Shown here: positions 46,303 to 57,660 of the stretch, in pieces
Numbering within the stretch: the first letter of the stretch is position 1
Layout of the letters: the number at the start of each line of letters is the position of its first letter
NCBI RefSeq assembly: GCF_028769735.1
Contig: NC_088178.1
Location: 6,080,001 to 6,144,000 of the forward strand
DNA: 64,000 nt
From: Zonotrichia leucophrys gambelii
Lineage: Eukaryota; Chordata; Aves; Passeriformes; Passerellidae
Direction: 5' to 3'
Made by a program: the position numbers and the translations under genes
Notes under the pieces: model-generated
What the model was told of the DNA's origin: nothing
What the model saw: only the letters and a program-made list of their open reading frames with translations
Database searches by the model: none

Positions 46303-47526
46303 ACTCAATGACCAACTTTTCACATCTTGGATTTCCTTGGCTCCTTCTCAGCCGTGCCTTTGTCACTGCTGGGATCCTTTCCAGGTGAGTGACACAGCAC
46401 AAAAATGCTGCACATTCCTGCAGGCAGGGGCAGGGATTTATCTGCAAGGACCCCCTCAGGAGAGCAGGCTGAGCTCCCAGCAGCTCCCAATGAGGGCTGT
46501 GTGAAGGGAGCAGTGAAATTATTCCACTCCTGTTCACCACTGGATTGATGCTGCTCTTTGCTGAATAAATAAAAAAACACAGCTCCAAGTGCTTGGAGCT
46601 CAGTTAGGGGAACCAGCATTGATGGACAGCATCAAAACACACCATACTTACAGAGCTGTTAAGCCCCAGCCTTCTAATATTTCTAAACAATCAAATTCCA
46701 GTGCTTAGCAAGGTTCAGGGCTTTGTACTTTTCCATCAAAGTAGCCAGCTTTTGGCAGATGGGAGGAATTTCTTACACTGGGTACTCAGGAAAAACGCGT
46801 ATGCAATTCCTCTGCTGCCATCTACCCTCAGAAATGTCTTTGTGCAGCCAGGCTGGTCCTTTCCACAAAGTTTGAAAGTCATTAACCAAACTCTAAACCC
46901 TACAAACAAAAGGTCTTAACAACAGGCAGCTGGGTTCATTTGCATTTTCTTAAAGACATTTTTGAAAAAACCCAAAATAACACTGAAATAAAAAATCAAA
47001 GGATGACTCGAAGCATAATCCATCACAAGGAAAGTCCCCAAATAAAAAGCAATTGCGGGCATTTAACACAAAAAATGCTTTCTTTTTAAAAGGAGAAACA
47101 ACACGTTTGATTCTGAGGATGTGCAGGGAAATTCTGGTCTGATGAAAGTTGGCAGTAACAAACAGGAGGTAAAAGGTTTGTTAATTTTCTCTGTGATTTC
47201 ATTGCCTACTTCAATTTGTCCCTTGATCGTGTTGTGCTCAGGCTCCGTGAGAAGACTGTATAAAAAATCCACTCTCTTTTTTTACTTATTTTGGTCAAAA
47301 AAACAGCTGGATCTTGCAATCTGTCCTTTGAGAAGTGCACAACTCAAACAAGTGTCCTCCTGGAAATGTGGAACCATGCTCCAGTCCAGCAGGGAGCATC
47401 TCCACCTCTGCACAGGAACAGGGAAGAGCCACACTCAGCTGTGTTCAGGGCTTCTGCCAGCATTTGCTGTGTCCCACTCACCCATTTTAGGGCTCCAATT
47501 AGTGGTGGGTTAATGACAATGCTCTG
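46303..47526. other. Unique sequence containing a weak exon candidate
   Basis: The minus segment 46652-46703 is listed separately. On the plus strand 46352-46384 is flanked by an excellent acceptor and a CCAG|GTGAGT donor, but is only 33 bases. No repeat recognised. Confidence 0.45.
46652..46703 (-). other. Weak exon candidate B (minus strand)
   Basis: 52 bases on the minus strand ending at a strong CTCT|GTAAGTATGG donor; the acceptor (ACCTTGCTAAG) is poor. The open frame has phases 1 in and 2 out and reads LEFDCLEILEGWGLTA. Listed only because its phases connect candidates at 55118-55179 and 36892-36944. Confidence 0.12.
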
Positions 47527-47562
47527 AGAGGGCTTTCCCAGCCTTAAGGATTCTGTGATTCT
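47527..47562 (+). repeat. CR1 3' tip, very short
   Basis: GGGCTTTCCCAGCCTTAAGG followed by ATTCTGTGATTCTG equals the reverse complement of the tail seen at 41428-41460. Only about 36 bases remain. Confidence 0.55.
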
Positions 47563-47882
47563 GGGCTGGAGCATCTTTCTCTTGTCCCCTGCCAAAATCC
47601 AGGTGTGCAGGGATGAAAAGGAGTGGAGTTTTCTTCCTATTCTTGCTTCCAGATATTTTCCAAGCATCAATACCCTTTTCCATGGGGTTGTGACCTTTAG
47701 GTATCTATTTTTCCAAGCAGCAGCTGACTGAGGGGGCTGATAAAGATGTTCTTGAGATGAAACTAAGCTCTGTTCCTTTCTGTAATAACAGAGCTGAGAT
47801 CTTAAAATCAGATCGATGTCTGCTGCTGGCAGGTGGCACTGACTGTGATGGGTCAGTTTATGGTCATTTATCAGTTTTCATG

Positions 47883-47972
47883 GGATCACAGAGTGTCCTG
47901 AGCTGGATCATCCAGCCCAGCTCCTGGCCCTGCACAGGCTCCTCACCAATCCCACCCTGTGCCTCTCAGGTT
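47883..47972 (-). repeat. CR1 fragment (second subfamily), minus
   Basis: CAGAGTGTCCTGAGCTGGAT, CATCCAGCCCAGCTCCTGGC and CAATCCCACCCTGTGCCTCT parallel the copies at 3935 and 50671. Confidence 0.7.
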
Positions 47973-50670
47973 GCTCTGTGTGAGGCCAGGTTTAACTCCC
48001 TCCTCATCACGAGATCTTTTGGAATCATCTCCTAAACCAAGATTAATGACACAAATAAAATCAACAAAAATTCCTAACTTCCCAAATAAGGTGAATTTTA
48101 GCAGGTAAGTTTGTTCAGGAACAGAAAACATTCAGGCCCACTGAAGGGCTGTGGTACTGGCTGACATAAAGACCAAGATGACACAAAAAAAACAGGTTAA
48201 ATTCAGTTAAATTCTTCCTTTGGGGGAGTTTTTCTCCTTTCTAGCATTCAGTCACAGCTGAAATTGAAGAGGAATCAACAGTGTGTTTAGTGCCACATTC
48301 CTAAAGCACCCACAGCCCTGCAGAAGGTGGCAAGGGAAGTCAGGACTAAAGCCAAAGAACATCTTCTGTTGTGTATTTTTAACATTCCTCCTTGGAATGT
48401 TAAACTCCTCAGTAACAATTTTATTTAAATATGGTGGCCCACGCTGCTGCCATTCCATAAACATTCTCCTCTCACCTGCCATAGGCAGAGCAGACCCAGC
48501 TGCTACTCAGGGTGATTGAGAAGAGAATTTACTTCCTATACATTATATTTCCTATACATTCCTATATATTTCCTTGTTTGTGCAAAAGTTTAATCCATGG
48601 CGCCTCTTGCTCCTCACTGTTTCCTCAGTCTGACATCAAGAAAATACTTCATAATTTTAGAAGACAGATCCTACTAATCAATGTCCAATGGAAAGTGCAC
48701 AGCTCCACATATCGTTTCATATATTTAATTGCTATTTCCTTGTTTCTCCATATTCCATGGGATAAAAAACACCAAATAGGGTTCTGTTGGATTAACTGAG
48801 ATATCAAAGAGCAAATTCCTGCTGGCCCTCTCTCTCCTCCATGGGCTCCTGGCACTGCAGTGAGTTGCCAATGAAATAAGAAAGCAGATTAGATATAATT
48901 CACTTTGAAGCTGCTCTGATAAAATCCAACAAAGGGATCTGACTTATTTCAGATGCTCTATCACTACTTATCCACCTATTGCTGCCAAGAGCTGCATTGC
49001 CAAAAGACTGATGGAAGATTAAAAAAAAAAACAAACCCACAGCAACACCTTCTGCTGCAAACCCTGCCACGGTGTTTGTTCCATCTGCACTGAGATCCCA
49101 GCTGAACAGGGGCTGCTGCTGCTGCTCCATCTGCAGAACAGGGCCCACACCAATTGCCTGACTTATGGTGGGTTTGGAAGGCTGTTCTATGGGAAAGATG
49201 TGCAAAACAGCTTGGCCTTTTCCCCATCCTCTCCTGTGTTTTCCTTCTTCTCCCTTTTCACAGAGATCCTCCATAAAAATGCATTAATTCTGATTTGATG
49301 CTGCTCTTGTGTCTGCTGATCCTTGATGGAGAAATGGGTAAAAGGATTCACTGGACAATTTTTTTTCAACAACACTTTCAGGTTTTCCTCCTATAATTTA
49401 TTTTCCACAGAAATGTGTTTCATCTTCCTTTGAATACACAAATGTAACTATGCTTGATTTTGGTGGCGTGAGCAGAGAAGGACTTGGGGAGAAAGAACTT
49501 AACCCCTTCAATATTTAGGTTTATTAGAAAGAATTTTTCAACACCCCACTAATTAATTGCTTGAAATCACAGAAGTTCAAAAAGCAATTACATGTAATGA
49601 TAAACTCCTTTTTCAGATGGGTTGCAGGTGTCACATCTGAGGCAAGGGAGAGAAATGTAGAATATCTGTCCACTCTTTTCCTTGTATCCTTGTTTACCTT
49701 GCTTACTTGTTAAGGGACATATGCGAAAAAATCCATTACTAGCAAGAATACAGTGACTAAATATAAAAACAAACAAACAAAAAAAGCCCTTACATTTTAA
49801 AATGTCATTAAATCACACTTTTTCATAGAGATCCACAAGCCTCAAGTGAGTCCAGTGGGAGGAAACATGAGGGGCCGAAGGAATAGTCTAATAACAAGCT
49901 TAATTCAAAATACAAGGAGCAAACTGATCTTACTGGCTAATAACAACTTTCTTTTTTTAAAAAAAATCAAAATAAGGTACCAGATGGGGAAACCAACCAA
50001 TATTCATCATTGTGTGCAGCCCCAGAAATGGTGTATGTATAATATGAAAAGATAACAGACCATATGTGCTCCAAAAATTAACCAAAATAAAAGGCAGCTA
50101 ATTCGCTTCATTTTCATTTAACTGGGCCCATCCTCTGAGCTTTAATTTGCAGGCACTGAAGGTGAAACTCAAGCTGCTAATCTTAATCATTGTTATCTGC
50201 ATAGCAAGATTTATGATTCTACAAGTTTTTGGAGAAACAAAGATGATAATTTACAAAAATGTGGTGACACAACTTGTGTATTATGCAGAGGGAAATATTA
50301 CAGTGGGAACAAAGAGCAGGGATATCAGAAGTCCCTGTCATTTGTAACCTATTTGAAATGAGGTTTTGGGAAAAATATAAACAAATCTTCTGAAGTTCTG
50401 ACAGGTGCTTAATACTGCAGTGAAGTTGTGCTTGCAAAGGCACAGAGGCAGGAGGGAAAGCAATTAATGTGGAGCTGGGCATGAGCACAGTCAGAGTGAG
50501 AGCTGGAGCACTGGGAGGAGCTGGGATTCTGAAGGGTTGGTCTGGAGTGCAGGAGGGAGCCAGCAGTGCCTGCAGCAGCCTCTTGTCCCTGTTATCCCTG
50601 GGGCTGGGGCCCTGCTGGTCACCTGGGCATGGCCAAAACTGCCACTCAGGTACTGTAGAACTGTAAATAA
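47973..50670. other. Unique sequence
   Basis: Contains a perfect 10-bp hairpin (TTAACATTCC...GGAATGTTAA, 48379-48403), a CTATACATT-type short repeat at 48536-48560, A-runs at 49020-49031, and a repeat-free stretch at 50085-50210 with GCTAATTCG/TTTAATTTGC words. No gene recognised. Confidence 0.45.
48379..48403. repeat. Perfect 10-bp hairpin
   Basis: TTAACATTCC pairs with GGAATGTTAA across a 5-base loop TCCTT. Function unknown. Confidence 0.85.
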
Positions 50671-51085
50671 TGGAGTATCCTGAGCTGGAAGGACCATCCC
50701 GTCCAGCTCCTGTCCCTGCCCAGACACGCCAACAATCACACCCTGTGCATCCCTGACAGCATTGTCCAAACCCTCCTGGAGCTCTGGCAGCCTTGGGGCC
50801 GTGCCCATTCCCTGGGGAGCCTGGGCAGTGCCAGCACCCTCTGGGGAAGAACCTTTCCTGATATTCAGCCTGACCCTGCCCTGGCACAGCTCCAGCTGCT
50901 CCCTGGGTCCTGTCTGCAGCACAGGAGCAGAAGTTGGAGCTGTCCCTGCTGAGCTCTGCCCTCAGCCTCCTCTGCTCCAGCTGAACAAGCCAAATGCCCT
51001 CAGCTGTTTCTCATTTGTCCCCTCCAGACCCTTCACTCTCCTCAGGTCCCTCCTGGGACTCTCTCCAACAGCTTCAGACCTTTCT
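50671..51085 (-). repeat. CR1 LINE fragment (second subfamily), minus
   Basis: TGGAGTATCCTGAGCTGGAA, CCAGCTCCTGTCCCTGCCCA, CAAACCCTCCTGGAGCTCTG, CACCCTCTGGGGAAGAACCT, CAGCCTCCTCTGCTCCAGCT and CTGGGACTCTCTCCAACAGC. The longest copy of this subfamily in the window (about 415 bases). The 222-codon minus frame 50219-50887 is largely its translation. Confidence 0.92.
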
Positions 51086-51866
51086 CATATTATGGCACCG
51101 AGATTGGTTGGAGACCTTGGTTCTGCACTGATGCTTTTTCACATGTTCACATCCTCCTGCTCTAGTCCAGCAATTAAACATCCCATCCACTTATTAGTGG
51201 GCAGATTTCCCCCAGGGTGAGCTCCTGGGGTCAGACACTGAACCCAGAGTGAGAGAGAGCAGGTTTGTCAGAGGAGCTGAGCAGGAAGGATCTGTCTCTG
51301 CTCCACTTGCCAGTGTTTCCAGACAGGTTTTCAGTCATGTCTGCATGTCAGCAGCCTTCCTGGGGATTCTCTAAAGAGCCTATCAAGCTGACCACCTCAG
51401 ACAGGCAGGGCCAGGGCCTCTCTGCTCTCCAATGCCAATGAGCTGTGCTTAATGCAGCATCTGCCTTGTCTGTCTTCTGCCTGCCCATGTATTAACACAC
51501 AGCTTTGTGCTGCTCCCCGGGGCTATCAAGCATATAATAAATAGAGTTCCAGCTCACTGGAACCTCCTGCAGCAGCTGAGATTGTCATTTGTTTTGCTGT
51601 GACTGCTCATTTGGAAGTTTCTGGCTTTGGCAGGATGGCAGAAGTATCCACAGCTGAAAGCACATGCTTGGGAAGTCAGTGTTGCTCCAACATGCTCCTG
51701 CTAGAGCTGGAAGAGGAGCACCCTGCCTCAGGAGCCCTCCTGGGGCAGGGAAAGATCCTTGGGGGAGTCTCAAGGCTGGGGGAAAAGGATGGAGAACACA
51801 GGTGCATGCAGAGGATGCAGGTTGCTTTCCTACTGGTCTGCAGTAGCAGAAATCAACAAGGGAAGG
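51086..51866. other. Unique sequence
   Basis: GC-moderate unique DNA. No repeat or gene recognised; the frame from 51599 runs into the following array. Confidence 0.5.
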
Positions 51867-52038
51867 CTTCCCTTCCCTTCCCTTCCCTTCCCTTCCCTTC
51901 CCTTCCCTTCCCTTCCCTTCCCTTCCCTTCCCTTCCCTTCCCTTCCCTTCCCTTCCCTTCCCTTCCCTTCCCTTCCCTTCCCTTCCCTTCCCTTCCCTTC
52001 CCTTCCCTTCCCTTCCCTTCCCTTCCCTTCCCTTCCCC
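51867..52038 (+). repeat. (CTTCC)n pentanucleotide array
   Basis: About 34 nearly perfect CTTCC units, with a CCCCTC variant at the right end. Pure pyrimidine on the plus strand and GGGAA on the minus. Six-frame readings give Ser-Leu-Pro-Phe or Gly-Arg-Glu-Lys repeats that are not genes. Confidence 0.98.
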
Positions 52039-52323
52039 TCCCCTGTGGTACTGAATTTTCCTTGAAATAAGAATATGTATGCTGATTTTTATCTGTGATC
52101 CTGAAATAAACTGCTGTAAACAACAGCCAGGTTTTTTCCAAAGTGACTTCCTCAAGTATCTTGCTGCATTATCCAAAAAAAAAAAAAAAAAAAGAAAATT
52201 ATGCTGCATCTTCTGCTCAGCAGAGAGACTTCTGGCACCTCATGGCTTTATGCAGACATTTGTTTCAGTGACACAAAGTGTGGGTGAGAGATCTCTTACA
52301 TCCAAAATACCACAGAAAGGGAA
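52039..52323. other. Unique sequence with an A-run
   Basis: A-run of about 19 at 52175-52193. Nothing else recognised. Confidence 0.5.
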
Positions 52324-52366
52324 AGGCTTGGGTTGGAAAGGAACTCAAAGATCATCTCATTCCAAA
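52324..52366 (-). repeat. CR1 3' tip, minus orientation
   Basis: GGCTTGGGTTGGAAAGGAAC and TCAAAGATCATCTCATTCC; about 43 bases. Confidence 0.7.
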
Positions 52367-52885
52367 GGTGTGGGGGGAGGAGGAGGTGAGACAGGAGCTC
52401 TGGCAGCCACAGTGTTCTCCCAGCAGCTCTTTCCTCAGGGCAACCACAGCTACCAAACCAAGCAACACCCCCACTTGACACCAGAAACAAACACAGGGTG
52501 CCAGCCTGTGTTTCTTGGCTCGTTTAAAATTGGAGCACACACATCACAATGTATGGGTGAGATGAAACCTACGGTGTCTACCAAGTGCAAAATTAGGTGA
52601 GTGCTGTCTCCTGGGTAAGGAGAGGAGTGTCATAGCCTCCTCTCTCACTGTGGGATTTAGCATAAAGGAGCCTCACTAAGTTCTCATGGGGGAAAATCCA
52701 GCCTGGAGCTACACCCCTGGCCACTACAGGTGTTTCTTCCCAGCTCAGTGCTGCCTGCTAGGAGCTGAGAAAGCTCAGCATCCCAAACCCAGCTAGTGCC
52801 ACACATGACTCTCCACTATCCAAATCCTTTACAGGCTCCAGAGCCTAAAGTCCAAACTAAGAAAGGCTGCCCCAATCAATACCTG
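52367..52885. other. Unique sequence
   Basis: No repeat or gene recognised. Confidence 0.5.
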
Positions 52886-53247
52886 TGTCATAGTTTTGCA
52901 TTAAAAAAATAACACAAAACTTCTAACCACTACAAAACTAAACACACCTTGTCAATGTAGGACACAAAACAACGTGATGTGGGCTCACTGCTCTTTCCAA
53001 GGTAAAAAAAGGGACTTTTATTTTTCTGACTTCGACATTTATAGATTTTCAAAAGTGACAGTGGATTGGAGGGTGACAGTGCCACCTCTCCAATGACGCT
53101 GGACAAACCTGCAGTCTATCAAATTTCTCCTCCTCCATAAAAGAATGCAAAATAATAAGTTATTTACAGAAAGTGTGTGAGAAAGTTTGTTACAAGAATG
53201 TAAACATCAGAAGGCTTAGAAAAACTTAAAAAATCAGGATGACAACA
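52886..53247 (-). mobile_element. Probable solo ERV LTR, minus orientation
   Basis: The plus strand begins TGTCATAGTTTTGC and ends GGATGACAACA, so the LTR reads TGTTGTCATCC...ACTATGACA. Minus-strand CTATAAATG (53037-53045 region) precedes AATAAAAG (plus-strand CTTTTATT, about 53014-53021), and AAGCCTTCTGATG near the start of U3 echoes a block in the LTRs at 9052 and 40858. No internal genes and no clear target duplication. The A-rich DNA to 53470 may be related. Confidence 0.55.
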
Positions 53248-56200
53248 CCTCTGTAAAAAAAAACATTTTAAAGACAAAAATAGCCAAAAATTTCCTCTTT
53301 TCCTTCTAACCTGAAAACAAATAACAAAATCAACCCAGCCCATATCTCAGCTGAACTAAACCAAACAAACTCTACCACAAAACTGGGCCCCCCTCTCTGG
53401 GAAACCTACCAAACCCAATCTCAGCTAAACTAAACAGAACAACTACTGGGCAGGGAGACTGCAAAACCTACAGAACCTTTCTCCACCTATCTTAGGGGGA
53501 AAAGAGATGGATGTCTCCTCATTCTGCCCCCACAGTCATTAGGAATTGTGAAGACCAGTTTAGCCCATGCTCACTTTGGAAAGTCATCACAGACCATTGG
53601 TGGGGTCATTGCTCTGTACAGCCAACCCTTGCTGCTGGTGCTGCTTCTCTTCCTCTCCAGAAGTTAAACAAATCTGCACTTCAACAAATACAAATACAAA
53701 GGGAACACTCTTCCCCCACCCACCACAACCTACCCTCTTGTTTCCAGCTGTCCACGACAGTTAAAGTAAAAATCCATAAGAGGAAATTCAGAGCAAACCA
53801 AGCAAAGCTGAAAACCTGGAAAAGTAAAGTGACACCCACAAGCCAGAGGGGTTGGCAGGCAGGAACAGCCCCACTCTGTCACTCTCTCCAAATCCCTGCT
53901 CTGACAGGTGATCTCCTTTCCGTCCTTCTGGAAAAGCCCCTGAGCAGAGTGGCTGCCAATCTCCAAAATTCTCATAATGCAATTAATGGAATCATCCTTC
54001 TCTTCAAAGAGGAATGCTGGTGAAAATACTCTGGTTTTGTGTTTATTCAAGTGTTCCCTTCTGGCTCAAGAGACTGGGACATCATTCCCGGAGCCATATC
54101 TTTTGGGATTGAGCACCCACAACAACCACAAGCATGGGAGGAGCTGCTGCTTCCCCCAGGAGAGAGAAAACCTCTCTATGGCTGTGGATTTTTGCCTGCA
54201 ATCACAGTAAAGCCCACCTGAGACCCAGTGCTGTCATTGGACAAATATCCTCATCCCAACAATCTTAGAATGGCAAATAAAGCAGGTCTATCAAAGAGCA
54301 AAACTTCTAAAGCAGCAGCATGGGTTGGAGACCTGCTTTATTTCCTGGCCTTTTAATGAGGGTTTCTCATTAGAGGACATGGCTGGAGCTCCTTGTGCAC
54401 AGTTTAAAGGAAAGTGAGCATCACTGAAGCCACTGCAGTTTGTTATCTCCTCCCTAACCTATTTTATTTATATTTAGGGCCATCACCTAAAAGCTTTGCA
54501 AGCTAAAATAAAAGTGGCTTGGAAGCAGTTGTGAGATTGCTGTGAAAAGGCAGCTTGAAAATAGATCCTGGCTGAAAGGGAAACCTCTCCTGGGAAACTT
54601 TCATGTCCTGATATGAAACAAACCCAGAGGGTCAGAGGGTTTGCTTTCAGTGCCTGCTGAGCTCTCACAGGCACTGTGGGTGGTAAAGATCCTGGTGTCA
54701 GTGGGAAAGGGGCCTGGGCCACTCCCTGAAAGCCATCTTTCCACAGGAAAAAATAAAAGAGACCACAGGAGACAGGTGCCTCAAAATTTCAGGACTTCTC
54801 AGCTCGGAATTCCCATTTATTACCTTAAAAATCTTTTGGGTCGTGTCCAATACTCTTCTCAGATGTTTCCACCTTGGAGCTTCTTTGGGAGCTGCATTTT
54901 TTTTCCTTCTCACCCATTCAGCACTTCACTTGTCCTTTCAGTGTGGTTCTTCCCATCCTGGTCCATTTTTCCCATGGCTGATGTCCCTTCCACTTATGCC
55001 AACAAACCTTCTCTTCTAAATCAGTTAATTAACCTTCTCTTCTAAATCTCACCCCCAAAGCTCCTTTTCCTGCTGCAATCCCAGCTGTGCCCCACTGCTC
55101 CTCCAGAGCCCACTTACCTGCCTGGATGAAGGATCTTTCAAAAGGATCTTTCTCTTTCTCCTTAGGATCCAGGAGCATCCTAAAGGCACAAAAAGAGCAT
55201 TTTTCACAGCCTGCATGGGTGGAGGTCTGGGACAAGAGGGAATGGCAGCTCTTCCCAAATATCCATGAGCAGCAGGGACAGTTTCAGCGCTGGGATGGCA
55301 GGAGGTGAAGCAGCACCACAAACTCTCACAACAGCACAGAGGGAAAAAGTTCTGCATTTTGCCCCACACTTTCTCCCATCTCCCATTCCTCATCTTTTCC
55401 ATGAGCCATGTGGGAGCCTCCTGATGAGCTCACATCAGGTCAAAAACCACCAAACCCAGAAAGAGCACAGAGGTTTGAAAGAGAAAAACCACTTCTCAAG
55501 CAATTTATTTCCCAATCCTTTAAAAGCCACCTTATTTCAGGTGTGTTTGACACCTCCTTGTCCTCTGCAGAAGGTGCAAAATGTGTCAGGAGACAGAGAA
55601 AATAAAAGGGGAAAAAACCAATTTGCTCTAACTTCATTTCATTTCTGCAAGTGTCATTTAGGGAGTGGAATATTGTTGGAAAAGGCCCCTGCTGGAAATG
55701 CAGACACGTGGGCCATTTACAAGTCATTTCAACCATGTATGAAGTGTTGCTTCAGGTCAAGGGTGGCTTCTGGGCACTGATTCCTCCCATGACATTTTTC
55801 AGTCCTTTTCTAAAGAAATATGAAAGCTAAACTGCTGACATTCAGAGCTTCCTACTCAGATATATTTTTGCCAGGGAAAAAAACCCAACTGTGTGTGGTT
55901 TAATCACTAATCAAAGACAGAAAAAGTTATTTTTCCACCAAAGGATTGTTTTATCCTGTTAGGTCTGTGGAAATACATTCATTTTTTTCCTCTGTAAAAC
56001 AACATGGAAAAGTTAATGTTTCTATGTTGGTCCAACATGTTTTGCATGTTTTCCTTCTTATTCTCCAAATTCTTAATGTCTTAACATGAAAAGAAGTGAT
56101 TTCTTAACAAAATCAAAATTTCCTTCAGGGAAGATCTGGTTTTCATAAGACACACCTGTTAATTAATACAGAGGTTTGCCTCTATGAAAAACCCATTGCT

Positions 56201-56518
56201 TTGACCCTAAAATTCCTTTGCAGCCTTTAAAATCCTCTACCTGTTACAGGTGGAGGCAGAGGAGAGGGGTGGGAATGTGACACTGCCTGGAATAACTGAC
56301 AGCAGGAATTGCTGCATTTTTCCTTTTCTCCCCCTCCTCAGCTTCCCTTTGTCGTGTGTCCACACAAACCAAACTTGGATGAAAAGGACTCAGAAGTCCT
56401 TGGATTAAAAGTGGACTGGGATCAGAGGCCAGAAGCTTCTTCATGAGGTCAGGAGGTGAAACCCTGCTGCCCTGTGGCCTGGGAGGTCTTCATAGGGCAG
56501 GAGGAACCATCACCACAG
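53248..56518. other. Unique sequence containing a weak exon candidate
   Basis: 3.3 kb. The A/C-rich part 53248-53500 may be an extension of ERV-related sequence. The frame 53511-54023 (170 codons, plus) has no recognised domain. Weak exon candidate at 55118-55179 (minus). No repeats otherwise recognised. Confidence 0.4.
55118..55179 (-). other. Weak exon candidate A (minus strand)
   Basis: 62 bases on the minus strand between a pyrimidine-rich acceptor (TGCTCTTTTTGTGCCTTTAG) and an excellent AGGCAG|GTAAGT donor. The frame has phases 2 in and 1 out and includes LLDPKEKEKDPFERSF, a charged, protein-like peptide. I do not recognise the family. The best-bordered exon candidate in the window, still unproven. 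Confidence 0.3.
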
Positions 56519-56673
56519 GCTTCTCTTCTCTTCTCTTCTCTTCTCTTCTCTTCTCTTCTCTTCTCTTCTCTTCTCTTCTCTTCTCTTCTCTTCTCTTCTC
56601 TTCTCTTCTCTTCTCTTCTCTTCTCTTCTCTTCTCTTCTCTTCTCTTCTCTTCTCTTCTCTTCTCTTCTCTTC
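56519..56673 (+). repeat. (TTCTC)n pentanucleotide array
   Basis: About 31 perfect TTCTC units. Pure pyrimidine on the plus strand, GAGAA on the minus. Third long array of this type in the window. Confidence 0.98.
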
Positions 56674-57138
56674 TTATTGTTTGCTGTACTTTATTAAAAA
56701 AGGAGTTTTTTCTGGAGTGATTTAAGGGTATTTATAATAACTCCTCACAAAGTTGGGGGCCACATTTCATTTAGCTCCGAAATATAAAAAGAAGCTTGTT
56801 TACCCTTTTTCTATTGGAATCCAATATGCCCTGTTTCCATGGCAACTCCAACACTTCCCAGCTCTAACTGTTGCACAGGCAGGAAGTGTTTAACCCTTGG
56901 AAGTGTGTGGATCTGAATCTTTTGGAATCAATACCAAAATAATGACCCTTCATTGCATTGTCAGGCTGCCTCTGACGAAGGATGGTGTGGGTTTTTTGTC
57001 CTGTTTTGTGAAAAATACCCCACCCAAGTGGCTTTATTAACTCAGGTGAGGAAGAAAAGCAAGGAGTCATTGGTATGCCTGGATTTATGGCCAGGGTGAT
57101 GCATCAGTGATAAAAAAAGGTTTCAACATTGAAAACTC
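56674..57138. other. Unique sequence
   Basis: No feature recognised. Confidence 0.5.
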
Positions 57139-57242
57139 GCAGTGCTAAGCCCCCAAATCTAAGAATTTAACTTAAACTATGTGGGAACTTGCAGTGCTAA
57201 GCCCCCAAATGTAAGAATTTAACTTAAAATATGTGGGATCCT
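57139..57242 (-). repeat. 52-bp tandem duplication spanning an LTR end and primer-binding-site remnant
   Basis: Copies 57139-57190 and 57191-57242 share GCAGTGCTAAGCCCCCAAAT and AAGAATTTAACTTAAA. On the minus strand each reads TTTGGGGGCT just after an LTR-type end, like the start of a tRNA-Pro primer-binding site (TGGGGGCTCG). The duplication therefore includes the last U5 bases and the first leader bases. Confidence 0.75.
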
Positions 57243-57524
57243 TAACAAAGCCCATAAGGACAAGTTTATTTTTACAATAGCTTGATATCACACAGGCCCC
57301 CAGGTTGGAACCTGGCACTCACAGTGTAGTCACCTCCCTGCCAAGTGTCCATACTGTGAGAATATCTTCATAAAAACCTCTCCTTTTCTTACTTCTTCTG
57401 CTTCCCACCCTTCCCTCCACACAACCTCTTTCTTTCCCAGCTGGACCTGAAGCAGCTCCTGGGACCTTCTCCTTCATTCTCATTGGAATTCACCTGTTCC
57501 CAGCTGAGTAATGTCATATAGACA
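57210..57524 (-). mobile_element. ERV LTR with adjoining primer-binding-site remnant, minus
   Basis: Minus strand: TGTCTATATGAC start at 57524, AATAAACTTG (plus-strand AAGTTTATT near 57263-57271) and a terminal TTACA at 57210, followed two bases later by TGGGGGCT. This implies a 5' LTR of a provirus, probably gammaretrovirus-like, whose interior is lost. The upper boundary is approximate. No coding remnants lie to the left. Confidence 0.5.
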
Positions 57525-57660
57525 ACATTGGAGAAGATTTATAAACATTCTAAGCTTTTAGGGTGGTGGTGATCTGGACTTAAGCACTCAAATATGCAGT
57601 GTCAGACCTCATCTGGTGAGGAAATTTTAGTGACAGTCAATTATAAATCTCAACTTATAA

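Noticed and set aside
46352..46384. 33-base plus-strand microexon with excellent acceptor and CCAG|GTGAGT donor
   Set aside because: Too short to judge coding content; two frames are open and no partner exon on the plus strand was found.
50219..50887. 222-codon minus-strand open frame
   Set aside because: Mostly the forward reading of a CR1 fragment (50671-51085), with no ORF2 endonuclease or reverse transcriptase motif.
51599..52209. Ser-Leu-Pro-Phe and Gly-Arg-Glu-Lys repeat proteins
   Set aside because: Translations of the CTTCC array in different frames; period-5 DNA gives the same repeated peptide in every frame.
53511..54023. 170-codon plus-strand open frame outside recognised repeats
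   Set aside because: No recognised domain and near-equal openness on the opposite strand; borders an ERV-like A-rich region.
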